A stretch of 12,485 nucleotides of DNA, taken from Bacillota bacterium. GTDB taxonomy: Bacteria > Bacillota > Bacilli > Paenibacillales > Paenibacillaceae. Shown here piece by piece: positions 6,244-12,485 of the stretch. Position 1 is the stretch's first letter. Each line of letters opens with the position of its first letter. The DNA is taken from the NCBI GenBank assembly GCA_023386495.1, contig JAEWJS010000112.1:1-12485 (forward strand). The letters run 5' to 3'. A model generated the notes under the pieces. It did no database searches, was not told where the DNA came from, and saw only the letters and a list, made by a program, of their open reading frames with translations. Position numbers and translations under genes: made by a program.

Positions 6244-7175
6244 GATTCACCACATTGAAGGAGCTGGAAGCGCTCTGCAGGACGTCTTCATCCTCTCCGA
6301 TGACGATCGGACGGCTCATGCTGGAGGAGCAGGCGAATGAATCCGGCCGTCCCGTCGAGCAAGTCTATCGGCAAATGGCAGACTACTATAACGTAATGAA
6401 GGAAGCGGTACGCAAAGGTACGACGGAGGATACGCGCTCCCGGAGCGGCCTGACCGGCGGCGACGCCAAGCGGGTGCTTGCCTATAGCCAGGGAACGGCG
6501 TCGCTCGGGCGCGAAGCTTGCACGGCGATGGCTTACGCGCTTGCGATATCAGAGGTGAACGCTTCGATGGGGCGCGTGGTCGCGACGCCGACTGCCGGCT
6601 CATGCGGCATTATACCCGGCGTGTTCGTCAGCACGCAGGAGCGATTCGGCTGGTCGGATGATCATATGGCGATGGGGCTGTTCAGCGCCGGCGCAATCGG
6701 CTACGTCATTGCGAATCGCTCTTTCGTCTCGGGCGCCGAAGGCGGCTGCCAAGCGGAGGTCGGGTCCGCGATCGGAATGGCGGCAGGGGCGCTCGTCGAG
6801 CTGCGCGGGGGGACTCCGGAGCAAGCGATCCACGCAGTCGGCCTCGCATTGAAAAACTCGCTCGGCCTGATCTGCGATCCGGTCGGCGGATTGGTCGAGA
6901 TTCCTTGCATCGTTCGCAACGGCTTCGGCGCCGTAACCGCGCTCGCGGCAGCGGATATGGCGCTGGCAGGCGTCAGGAGCGTCATTCCGTCTGACGAGGT
7001 CATCGGCGTCATGCGCGAGGTAGGTGCCGCCATGCCGCAGATCTATAGGGAGACTGCCGAGGGCGGGCTCGCTGATACCCCGACGGGGCGCCGGTTGATG
7101 AAGGATCTGTATGGGGGAGGTGACGAGCATGGCGCTGCAGACGATGTTGAGCGAGGGACAGAAGCTGACGAGTGA
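6240..7175 (+). CDS. sdaAA: L-serine dehydratase, iron-sulfur-dependent, alpha subunit
   Basis: The protein has 311 residues. Three cysteines expected to ligate the [4Fe-4S] cluster are present: Cys170 in EGGCQAEVG, Cys212 in LICDPVGG and Cys223 in EIPCIVRN. The glycine-rich segment ATPTAGSCGIIPG (115-127) and FSAGAIGYV are also typical. With the beta chain it deaminates L-serine to pyruvate. Translation starts at TTG, overlapping the SdaAB stop (TTGA), with a strong RBS. The family normally ends shortly after TPTGRxLxxxLYG. Here about 19 further residues (GGDEHGAADDVERG and onward) follow, read through the RBS and first codons of the M20 gene in another frame, giving a 47-base gene overlap. 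This acidic tail is probably dispensable. The catalytic core looks complete. Confidence 0.93.
   Translation: MRFTTLKELEALCRTSSSSPMTIGRLMLEEQANESGRPVEQVYRQMADYYNVMKEAVRKGTTEDTRSRSGLTGGDAKRVLAYSQGTASLGREACTAMAYALAISEVNASMGRVVATPTAGSCGIIPGVFVSTQERFGWSDDHMAMGLFSAGAIGYVIANRSFVSGAEGGCQAEVGSAIGMAAGALVELRGGTPEQAIHAVGLALKNSLGLICDPVGGLVEIPCIVRNGFGAVTALAAADMALAGVRSVIPSDEVIGVMREVGAAMPQIYRETAEGGLADTPTGRRLMKDLYGGGDEHGAADDVERGTEADE
7113..7123 (+). promoter_or_regulatory. RBS deciding the start of the M20 gene
   Basis: GGGGGAGGTGA, nearly the full anti-Shine-Dalgarno complement, lies 5 bases before the ATG at 7129. The in-frame ATG at 7111 contains part of this site and has no RBS of its own, so 7129 is taken as the start. 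The site lies wholly inside the coding sequence of sdaAA. Confidence 0.7.
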
Positions 7176-8310
7176 GCTGATCGCATTCCGCAGGGCGCTT
7201 CATCGACACCCGGAGCTGAGCAACCAAGAACAGGAGACATCGCGGATGGTATCCGCCGAGCTGCAACGGCTGCAGATTCCGCATCGCGTGCAGATCGGCG
7301 GCCATGGCATCGTCGCCGAGCTTAAGGGCTCGCTGCCTGGCCCAGTCATCGCGCTGCGCGCCGACATGGATGCACTTCCCATTCAAGAGGAGACCGAACT
7401 GCCCTTCGCCTCCGCTATTGCCGGTGTCATGCACGCATGCGGCCATGATGCGCACACCGCGATTCTGCTCGGAGCCGCGAAGCTGCTGACGATCGCAGGC
7501 ATGCCGCAGAGGGGCACTGTCCGGCTGCTGTTTCAATCGGCGGAGGAAATCAATGCAGGAGCACGGGCGATGATCGAACAGGGGGCGCTCGAGGGCGTAG
7601 ACGAGATTTATGGCTTGCACAATCTGCCGACGCTGCCCGCAGGCATGGCCGCCACGCGCAGCGGCCCCTTGATGGGATCCGTCGACCGGATCGAGATCAA
7701 GCTGGTCGGCAAGGGAGGACATGGCGCCATGCCGGATAAGAGCATCGACCCGATCGTATGCGCATCCGCCATCGTCATGAGCCTGCAGAGCATTCTCAGC
7801 CGCGAGCTCCCGCCGTTCGAGCCGGCCGTCGTGACGATCGGAAGCATCCAGGCAGGAGACGCTAACAATGTCATTCCGCAGTATGCCGTCATGACCGGCA
7901 CGGTCCGCACGTTCAGTCCGCGTACGCAGCGGACCATGCAGAATCGGATCGAACGGATCGTGCTTCGGATCGCGGAAGGTTATCGATGCGAGGCGGAATT
8001 GCGTTATATCGAGCAGGTGCCCGTACTCGTTAATCACGATGTCTGTGTTCGGCATGTCGAAGACACCATCGACGCCATGATCGGAGCGGCACAGCGTACG
8101 GAAGCTGAGCCGACCATGGCCGGGGAGGATTATGCGCTCTACTTGGAGCACGTTCCGGGCTGCTTCTTCTGGCTTGGCTCGGGACCGGCCGAAGATGCCG
8201 AACACGCATACGGACTCCATCATCCGAAGTTCAACCTGAATGAGGCATGCATTCCGCTCGGCGCATCCTTGCTGGCAGCAATAGCTTGGAATAGGTTGAT
8301 AACAGAATAA
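7129..8310 (+). CDS. M20 family amidohydrolase (N-acyl-amino acid / hippurate hydrolase type)
   Basis: The protein has 393 residues, the normal length for the M20D group. Motifs run in the expected order: LHRHPELSNQE (24-34), ALRADMDALPIQEET (75-89), HACGHDAHT (102-110, metal ligands Cys104 and His106), FQSAEEINAGA (135-145, catalytic/metal Glu139-Glu140), GLHN (162-165, metal His164), GGHGAMP in the dimerisation lid (196-202), and YGLHHPKFN (361-369, last metal His). Relatives hydrolyse N-acyl-L-amino acids, hippurate or amino-acid conjugates to a carboxylic acid plus a free amino acid. There is no signal peptide, so it is cytosolic. It is the last gene of the operon and is followed by a hairpin terminator. 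In this setting it could feed a serine-like amino acid to the dehydratase; this is inferred. The exact acyl substrate is unknown. Confidence 0.92.
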   Translation: MALQTMLSEGQKLTSELIAFRRALHRHPELSNQEQETSRMVSAELQRLQIPHRVQIGGHGIVAELKGSLPGPVIALRADMDALPIQEETELPFASAIAGVMHACGHDAHTAILLGAAKLLTIAGMPQRGTVRLLFQSAEEINAGARAMIEQGALEGVDEIYGLHNLPTLPAGMAATRSGPLMGSVDRIEIKLVGKGGHGAMPDKSIDPIVCASAIVMSLQSILSRELPPFEPAVVTIGSIQAGDANNVIPQYAVMTGTVRTFSPRTQRTMQNRIERIVLRIAEGYRCEAELRYIEQVPVLVNHDVCVRHVEDTIDAMIGAAQRTEAEPTMAGEDYALYLEHVPGCFFWLGSGPAEDAEHAYGLHHPKFNLNEACIPLGASLLAAIAWNRLITE

Positions 8311-8331
8311 TAATTATGTCAACACTAGGAG

Positions 8332-8361
8332 ATAAGCCTTCGCATTTGCGAGGGCTTATTT
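8332..8361 (+). terminator. Rho-independent terminator after the M20 gene
   Basis: ATAAGCCTTCGCA (8332-8344) pairs with TGCGAGGGCTTAT (8347-8359) over 13 positions, with one G-U wobble. The innermost pairs probably open to give a 4-base or longer loop. A short T run follows. The stem begins 22 bases after the M20 stop and separates the catabolic operon from the peptide synthetase cluster. The short T tract is the only weakness. Confidence 0.8.
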
Positions 8362-8370
8362 GCATCAAAA

Positions 8371-8452
8371 GTCACAACAACGTCAAATGAGTCACCAACG
8401 CATTAGCGAAATTTTCTCGTATCCAGTAGAATCTTGTGTGGCTCATTGTGAC
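8371..8452. repeat. Cluster of inverted and direct GTCAC repeats upstream of the NRPS genes
   Basis: GTCACAA (8371-8377) has an exact inverted copy, TTGTGAC (8446-8452). AATGAGTCAC (8386-8395) is inverted as GTGGCTCATT (8438-8447), mismatched at one position that could be a G-U pair in RNA. GTCAC also occurs as direct copies at 8371 and 8391, 20 bases apart or about two helical turns. The arms flank a -10-like TAGAAT (8427-8432) that lacks a clear -35. The layout fits a multi-site operator for the synthetase operon, or alternative RNA stems if the region is transcribed. The rest of the 8362-8511 gap shows only the RBS at 8499-8504. Confidence 0.45.
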
Positions 8453-8498
8453 ATTTCATCCAGAGATTGGACACAGGGGCTCTTGACAACTTCATATT

Positions 8499-8504
8499 AA
8501 GGAG
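8499..8504 (+). promoter_or_regulatory. RBS deciding the start of the first NRPS gene
   Basis: AAGGAG lies 7 bases before the ATG at 8512. The frame is open back to a TTG at 8467, but that codon has no RBS, and the added 15 residues are not part of an adenylation domain. Confidence 0.7.
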
Positions 8505-8511
8505 TGATGGG

Positions 8512-10383
8512 ATGTTAGCAACGAATCTGATCCATCAGCTGTTCGAGCAGCAGGCGGATCGCACGCCTGACCGAGTGGCCGTCCGGTTCGAGGGACAGTC
8601 AATCACGTATGCGGAGCTGAACCGCCGCGCGAATCGCGTCGCGCATCGCCTGCGAACGATCGGTGTCGGACCTGACGTGCTGACGGGCATCTGCATGGAA
8701 CGCTCGATCGAGCTGGTCGTCGCCCTATATGGCGTACTGAAGGCAGGCGGCGCTTATGTTCCGCTTGATCCGGATTACCCGAAGGATCGGCTGGCCTACA
8801 TGATTGAGGACAGCGGCGTGCAGCGCGTTGTGTCGCAGCGCAGGTTCGCGGAGCAGTTCGCGGGGACGGTAGACGAGATCGTGGTACTGGATGAATCGGA
8901 GCCGTGGGAGCAGAACGCTACAAGAGAGGAGGAGACGAATCCGAATATTGCTTTGCATGAGGGCCATCTGGCTTACATGTTCTACACCTCGGGATCGACG
9001 GGAAGACCGAAGGGCGCGATGAATACGCACGCTGCCATTCGCAACCGGGTTCTGTGGCTTCAGCACACTTACGAAATGGAGGGAAATGATAAACTTCTTC
9101 AAAAATCGCCATATAGCTTCGATGTATCCGTCTGGGAGTTTTTCTGGCCGCACTTATGCGGTGCTTGTCTCGTCATGGCCAAGCCTAAAGGACATCTTGA
9201 CAGCGCTTACATGTGGGAGGTCATCAAGCAGGAACGGATTACGATGGTCCAGTTCGTGCCGACGATGCTTCAGACGTTCTTAAGCGACGAGCAGGCGGAG
9301 GATCTGCCCTTCTTGAAGCATGTCTTCCTCTGCGGCGAGCCGCTGTCGGCTGCGCTGAACGAACGGTTCTGCCGCATGATGTCGGCAGCGCTTCACAATC
9401 TGTACGGCCCGACGGAAGCGGCTGTCTTCATTACCAGCTGGACCAGCGACCGGGAACCTGGACGTACGGTCATCCCGATCGGCAAGGCGATAACCGAGAA
9501 TGCGATGTACGTGCTCAATGAACGGTACGAACCAGTTGCCGCCGGCGAGGTCGGCGAGCTGTTCATCAGCGGCATCGGCCTGGCGCGCGGTTATTACGGG
9601 CGGCCCGACCTAACGGCAGAGCGGTTCGTACCCGATCCGTTCAGCAAGGAGCCCGGCGCACGCATGTACCATACCGGCGACCTCGGGCGCTGGCTTGCGG
9701 ACGGCAGCTTAGAGTGCCTCGGTCGGAACGACGATCAGGTGAAGGTACGTGGCTTCCGCATTGAGCTCGGCGAGATTAGCACGGTGCTCGAGCAGCACCC
9801 CGGCATTCATCAAGCCGTCACGATCGTCCGCGAGGATCAGCCCGGCGATCAACGGATTGCGGCCTACTATATTCCGAACGCGGCATACGCGCCATCCATC
9901 ATCGAGCTGCGAAGCCATCTGCAGCAGCTGTTGCCGGAATATATGGTCCCTTCGTACTTCGTCGAAATGGAGACCTTCCCGTTAACGGCCAGCGGCAAGA
10001 CCGACAAGAAGCTGCTGCCTAGCCCGACGCTGTCCCGCAGCATGATCGGCCAGACGTATGCCGCTCCAGAAACCTATATCCAGAAGGAACTCGCCGCGAT
10101 CTGGTCCGGCTTCTTCAGCTTCGATCAGATCGGCTTGGACGACGACTTCATCGACCTGGGCGGCCATTCGCTCGTCGCGACGCAGATTCTGGTTCGCGCC
10201 GAGGAAGCGTTCGGGGTGAAAATCTCGCTGAAGGATATGCTTACGCAAGGCACGACGGTTCGTTCACTCGCTTCGATCATCGAGGCCAGTCTGCTCGCGG
10301 ATACCGACGAAGCGGAGCTTGAGGCGCTGCTTCGGGAGACGGAGCATATGTCCGAAGAAGAAATCGAAGCACTGCTGAAGTAA
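8512..10383 (+). CDS. NRPS loading protein: adenylation domain plus peptidyl carrier domain
   Basis: The protein has 623 residues. The adenylation domain (about 5-500) shows the core motifs LTYAEL-like ITYAEL, LKAGGAYVPLD (76-86), YTSGSTGRPKG (158-168), FDVSVWEFF (203-211), NLYGPTEA (296-303), GELFISGIGLARGY, YHTGDLGRW, GRNDDQVKVRGFRIE (404-418) and the final TASGKTDK with the catalytic lysine (Lys496). The carrier domain (about 517-592) has LGGHSL with Ser553 for phosphopantetheine. A tail with SEEEIEALL (614-622) is a linker common at module ends. It has no condensation domain, so it should load the first residue. Aligned by eye to GrsA and EntF, the pocket residues read D-V-W-Q-F-C-L-V-F-K. 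This matches the EntF serine code at 7 of 10 positions, but with Gln, Cys and Phe at the others. Asp and Lys indicate an alpha-amino acid. The exact substrate is uncertain. Confidence 0.92.
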   Translation: MLATNLIHQLFEQQADRTPDRVAVRFEGQSITYAELNRRANRVAHRLRTIGVGPDVLTGICMERSIELVVALYGVLKAGGAYVPLDPDYPKDRLAYMIEDSGVQRVVSQRRFAEQFAGTVDEIVVLDESEPWEQNATREEETNPNIALHEGHLAYMFYTSGSTGRPKGAMNTHAAIRNRVLWLQHTYEMEGNDKLLQKSPYSFDVSVWEFFWPHLCGACLVMAKPKGHLDSAYMWEVIKQERITMVQFVPTMLQTFLSDEQAEDLPFLKHVFLCGEPLSAALNERFCRMMSAALHNLYGPTEAAVFITSWTSDREPGRTVIPIGKAITENAMYVLNERYEPVAAGEVGELFISGIGLARGYYGRPDLTAERFVPDPFSKEPGARMYHTGDLGRWLADGSLECLGRNDDQVKVRGFRIELGEISTVLEQHPGIHQAVTIVREDQPGDQRIAAYYIPNAAYAPSIIELRSHLQQLLPEYMVPSYFVEMETFPLTASGKTDKKLLPSPTLSRSMIGQTYAAPETYIQKELAAIWSGFFSFDQIGLDDDFIDLGGHSLVATQILVRAEEAFGVKISLKDMLTQGTTVRSLASIIEASLLADTDEAELEALLRETEHMSEEEIEALLK

Positions 10384-10414
10384 CGATCAGAAGAGAGGCA
10401 GGAGGAGACGATTC

Positions 10415-11821
10415 GTGGCAAATTTCGTGCTTAGCACCCATATGACGAACGGCGATGTGCTGCCGTTCCTGCGTCTTGCGTCCGCGCTTCGGAGGCGCGG
10501 CCATGACGCGACGCTCGTGACGCACGGCGCATTCGCGGATCTTGCTGCGAAGGCCGGCATCGCGTTCCGCGGCATCGACGAACCCGAGGAATATACCGCG
10601 ATCATGAAGGATCTCTATATGATGGAGGACCCGCTCAACAAGCCGGACCTCTACGAAGCCTACCAGCGCAAATATTATTCGAAGGAGAAATTCAGACAGG
10701 AATACGATATTCTGTCCGAGCTGTGCCAGCGGGACGATTCCGTACTGATCTGCAAAGAAAGGGACGGCTTCGTTGCGATGATCGTGTCCGAGGTCATGCA
10801 GGTGCCGATCGTGACCGGCGTGCTGGCCCCCAGCTACGTCACGCAGCTGCATATCTGGGAGGAGCTCGGGCTCGACTTCGCGATCTCGCTCATCAACACG
10901 TTCCGCCGCGATCTGGGTCTGACGGCGGTCTCGAACTGGACGTCCTGGATGGGCTCGGTGAAGAAGAATGTCGGGTTCTGGCATGAGACGTTCGATGCCG
11001 CGGTAGAAGCGCCGTCCTGGGCGCTGAAGGTCGATACGGTCGGATTTCCGCTGGCGGATACGATCGAGTACGAGACGCTGCCGGTCGATCTGCTCGACTT
11101 CATCCATGCAGGCGATCCGCCGCTCTTGATTACGGGCGGAACAGGCAAGATGATCAAGCCGAACTTCTACCGGGCCGCGATCGACGGCGTGAAGCGGCTG
11201 GGGAAGCGCACGATCGTGGTGACCAGACATGAGGAGTTCATTCCGGACGACCTGCCGGAGTATATCCGCTGGGAGCGGATTCTGCCGCTGGCCGGCGTCT
11301 ATCCGCTCGTATCCGGCGTTATCCATCACGGCGGAATCGGGACGATTACAGGAGCAATGACAGCAGCCGTTCCTCAGCTGGCATTGGCGGCCGATACGGA
11401 TCGTCCGGACAACGGCATGCGCATCAAGCATCTGGGCATCGGCGATTACTTGCCGCCCCTCCAGTGGCAGCCGGAGGTGATCGCCCAGGCTGTCAGAGGG
11501 ATGATGACTTCCGCGGTGCGCGAGCGCTGCCGTCAGCTTGCGAAGGTCATGGAGCAGCATGATACGATGGCTGCCGCTTGCGCAGCGATGGAGTCGGTGA
11601 TCGGCCGGCCGGAATTCGCGATTCAATCGGACGTGCTGCTCCGCGATTATTCGGCTCATGAACGGCGGCGCGTATCCAAGCGCGAAGCCCTCGTTCCCGC
11701 TGGCCGTATCGCGGCGATCGGATCGGATCTAACAGCCCAGAGGCGCACGCTGCTTGCCAGCCTGTTGATACAGCGCCAGCAAGCGAAGCAGCAGCTCGTG
11801 AAGGAGGTTCAGTATGAGTAA
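10415..11821 (+). CDS. UGT/MGT-like glycosyltransferase (GT1, GT-B fold) with an NRPS-like C-terminal tail
   Basis: The protein has 468 residues. The N-terminal lobe opens with STHMTNGDVLPFLRLASALRRRGHDATLVT-type sequence; its key part is NGDVLPF (12-18) and GHDATLVT (29-36), as in macrolide glycosyltransferases and UGTs. The C-terminal lobe has LLITGGTGK (237-245), the donor-binding HHGGIGT (304-310) and DRPDNGMRI (329-337), equivalent to the D/E-Q signature region. It should move a sugar from an NDP-sugar to a small acceptor in the cytosol. The start is GTG at 10415, with GGAGGAG (10401-10407) 7 bases upstream. The catalytic fold ends near 400. A further tail contains LTAQRRTLLA (439-448) and a Gln/Lys-rich helix, closely like LTPERRALLA (11-20) of the next synthetase. 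It sits between two synthetase genes, 31 bases after the first and overlapping the second by 8, so it probably decorates the peptide or a carrier-bound residue. Confidence 0.88.
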   Translation: MANFVLSTHMTNGDVLPFLRLASALRRRGHDATLVTHGAFADLAAKAGIAFRGIDEPEEYTAIMKDLYMMEDPLNKPDLYEAYQRKYYSKEKFRQEYDILSELCQRDDSVLICKERDGFVAMIVSEVMQVPIVTGVLAPSYVTQLHIWEELGLDFAISLINTFRRDLGLTAVSNWTSWMGSVKKNVGFWHETFDAAVEAPSWALKVDTVGFPLADTIEYETLPVDLLDFIHAGDPPLLITGGTGKMIKPNFYRAAIDGVKRLGKRTIVVTRHEEFIPDDLPEYIRWERILPLAGVYPLVSGVIHHGGIGTITGAMTAAVPQLALAADTDRPDNGMRIKHLGIGDYLPPLQWQPEVIAQAVRGMMTSAVRERCRQLAKVMEQHDTMAAACAAMESVIGRPEFAIQSDVLLRDYSAHERRRVSKREALVPAGRIAAIGSDLTAQRRTLLASLLIQRQQAKQQLVKEVQYE

Positions 11822-12485
11822 GACACTGGACAGCATCGAGCAGCTGACACCGGAACGGCGCGCGCTGCTCGCCTTGAAGGCGAAGCAGCAGAAGGCGAAG
11901 GCAGCTGCAGCGGCATCGGTCATACCGAAGCAGCCTAGACAAGAAGGGCCGAATCGGTTTCCGCTGTCGTTCCCGCAGCAGGACGTCATGTTCTTCGAAG
12001 AGTATATGCCCGGGACCGAGCGGTACAATTTTGCCAACGGCTATAAGCTGATCGGCAAGCTGAACATCGATGCGCTGCATCGAACGCTGAATGAGATGGT
12101 TAAGCGGCATGAAATTATGCGGGCCGTCATTGCCTATGAAGACGATGATTATGTACAGATTATTCAACCTGAACTCTCGATCGAACTGCCGATCATTGAA
12201 TCGTCCGATGAGCAGATGGTCTACGAGCGCATGGAGAAGGAAGCGACGACGCCTTACGATTTCTTGAACGGCCCTCTCGTGAAAGCCATGCTGTTCCGAT
12301 TAGGCCCCGAGCAGCACATCTTGGTGTGGATGACGCATCACTTGGTGTACGATGGCTGGTCGGCCGACGTGTTCGATGAGGAGCTGTCAGCGATCTACCG
12401 GTCCTTGGTACTTGACGAGCCGCTCCGCCTGCCGGAGCTGACGATTCAATACCCGGATTTTGCCGTGTGGCAGCGTCAATGGATG
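11814..12485 (+). CDS. Second NRPS, N-terminal part (condensation domain), cut by the window edge
   Basis: The frame is open from the ATG at 11814 to the last base, giving 224 residues. AAGGAGG (11801-11807) lies 6 bases upstream, and the start overlaps the glycosyltransferase stop by 8 bases. A short N-terminal helix (LTPERRALLA, 11-20) and an Ala/Lys-rich linker (22-34) precede a condensation domain. C1 is a variant, LSFPQQDVMFF, in which the usual Arg of SxAQxR is Asp. C2 is KRHEIMRAV. C3, the catalytic motif, is intact as HHLVYDGWS. HHxxxDGWS is typical of LCL domains, which join two L-residues, and this agrees with the loading protein having no epimerase. The segment TIQYPDFAVWQRQW is standard for the end of the first half of the domain. 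It should accept the residue carried by the loading protein. The number of further modules cannot be seen. Confidence 0.9.
   Translation, partial: MSKTLDSIEQLTPERRALLALKAKQQKAKAAAAASVIPKQPRQEGPNRFPLSFPQQDVMFFEEYMPGTERYNFANGYKLIGKLNIDALHRTLNEMVKRHEIMRAVIAYEDDDYVQIIQPELSIELPIIESSDEQMVYERMEKEATTPYDFLNGPLVKAMLFRLGPEQHILVWMTHHLVYDGWSADVFDEELSAIYRSLVLDEPLRLPELTIQYPDFAVWQRQWM

Noticed and set aside
8483..8488. Perfect TTGACA considered as the -35 of the NRPS promoter
   Set aside because: A -10 at proper spacing would fall on the ribosome-binding site and start codon (about 8505-8512), and no TATAAT-like hexamer is there.
8467..8511. TTG at 8467 as the start of the loading NRPS
   Set aside because: It has no RBS and adds residues foreign to adenylation domains, whereas the ATG at 8512 has AAGGAG 7 bases upstream.

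Overview
The window looks like a chromosomal segment of a GC-rich, endospore-type Firmicute, most likely Paenibacillus, Cohnella or a relative. The grounds are strong AAGGAG/GGAGG ribosome-binding sites, TTG and GTG starts, an L-serine dehydratase split into beta (SdaAB) and alpha (SdaAA) chains, a modular peptide synthetase, and GC-rich genes separated by AT-richer gaps. The genus is an inference. No tRNA, rRNA, CRISPR array or insertion sequence was seen.

Layout. (1) Positions 1-33 hold the first 11 codons of a leftward gene that leaves the window. About 200 bases with a perfect 14-bp palindrome separate it from the rightward genes. (2) Positions 238-3295 form a tight three-gene unit: a cytosolic NodB-type deacetylase fused to a GNAT acetyltransferase, a free-standing GNAT enzyme, and a probable one-component regulator with a PrpR_N-like sensor, a GGDEF-like domain (GGDEY) and a C-terminal winged helix. 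(3) Positions 3412-8310 form a five-gene operon whose genes overlap or nearly touch: an extended SDR lacking the usual catalytic lysine, a DapA-family aldolase, SdaAB, SdaAA and an M20 amidohydrolase. Its promoter region has two inverted repeats, one over the -35 and one just after the -10, so the neighbouring regulator is the obvious candidate to control it. A hairpin terminator at 8332-8361 closes the operon. (4) Positions 8512-12485 are the start of a nonribosomal peptide cluster: a loading protein (adenylation plus carrier domain), a UGT/MGT-like glycosyltransferase, and the start of a second synthetase that opens with a condensation domain and runs off the right edge.

How the parts may work together. 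Region 3 looks catabolic. The M20 enzyme would release an amino acid from an N-acyl or peptide-like conjugate, SdaAB/SdaAA would deaminate a serine-like beta-hydroxy amino acid to a 2-keto acid, and the aldolase and SDR would process carbon skeletons. The substrate is unknown. In region 4 the loading adenylation domain has a pocket related to, but not identical with, serine codes. The glycosyltransferase lies between the loading protein and its acceptor condensation domain and ends in a tail resembling the N-terminus of the next synthetase. This suggests a glycosylated first residue and possible docking of the glycosyltransferase to the assembly line. These two points, the regulator with its operators, and the NodB-GNAT fusion are the most interesting features.
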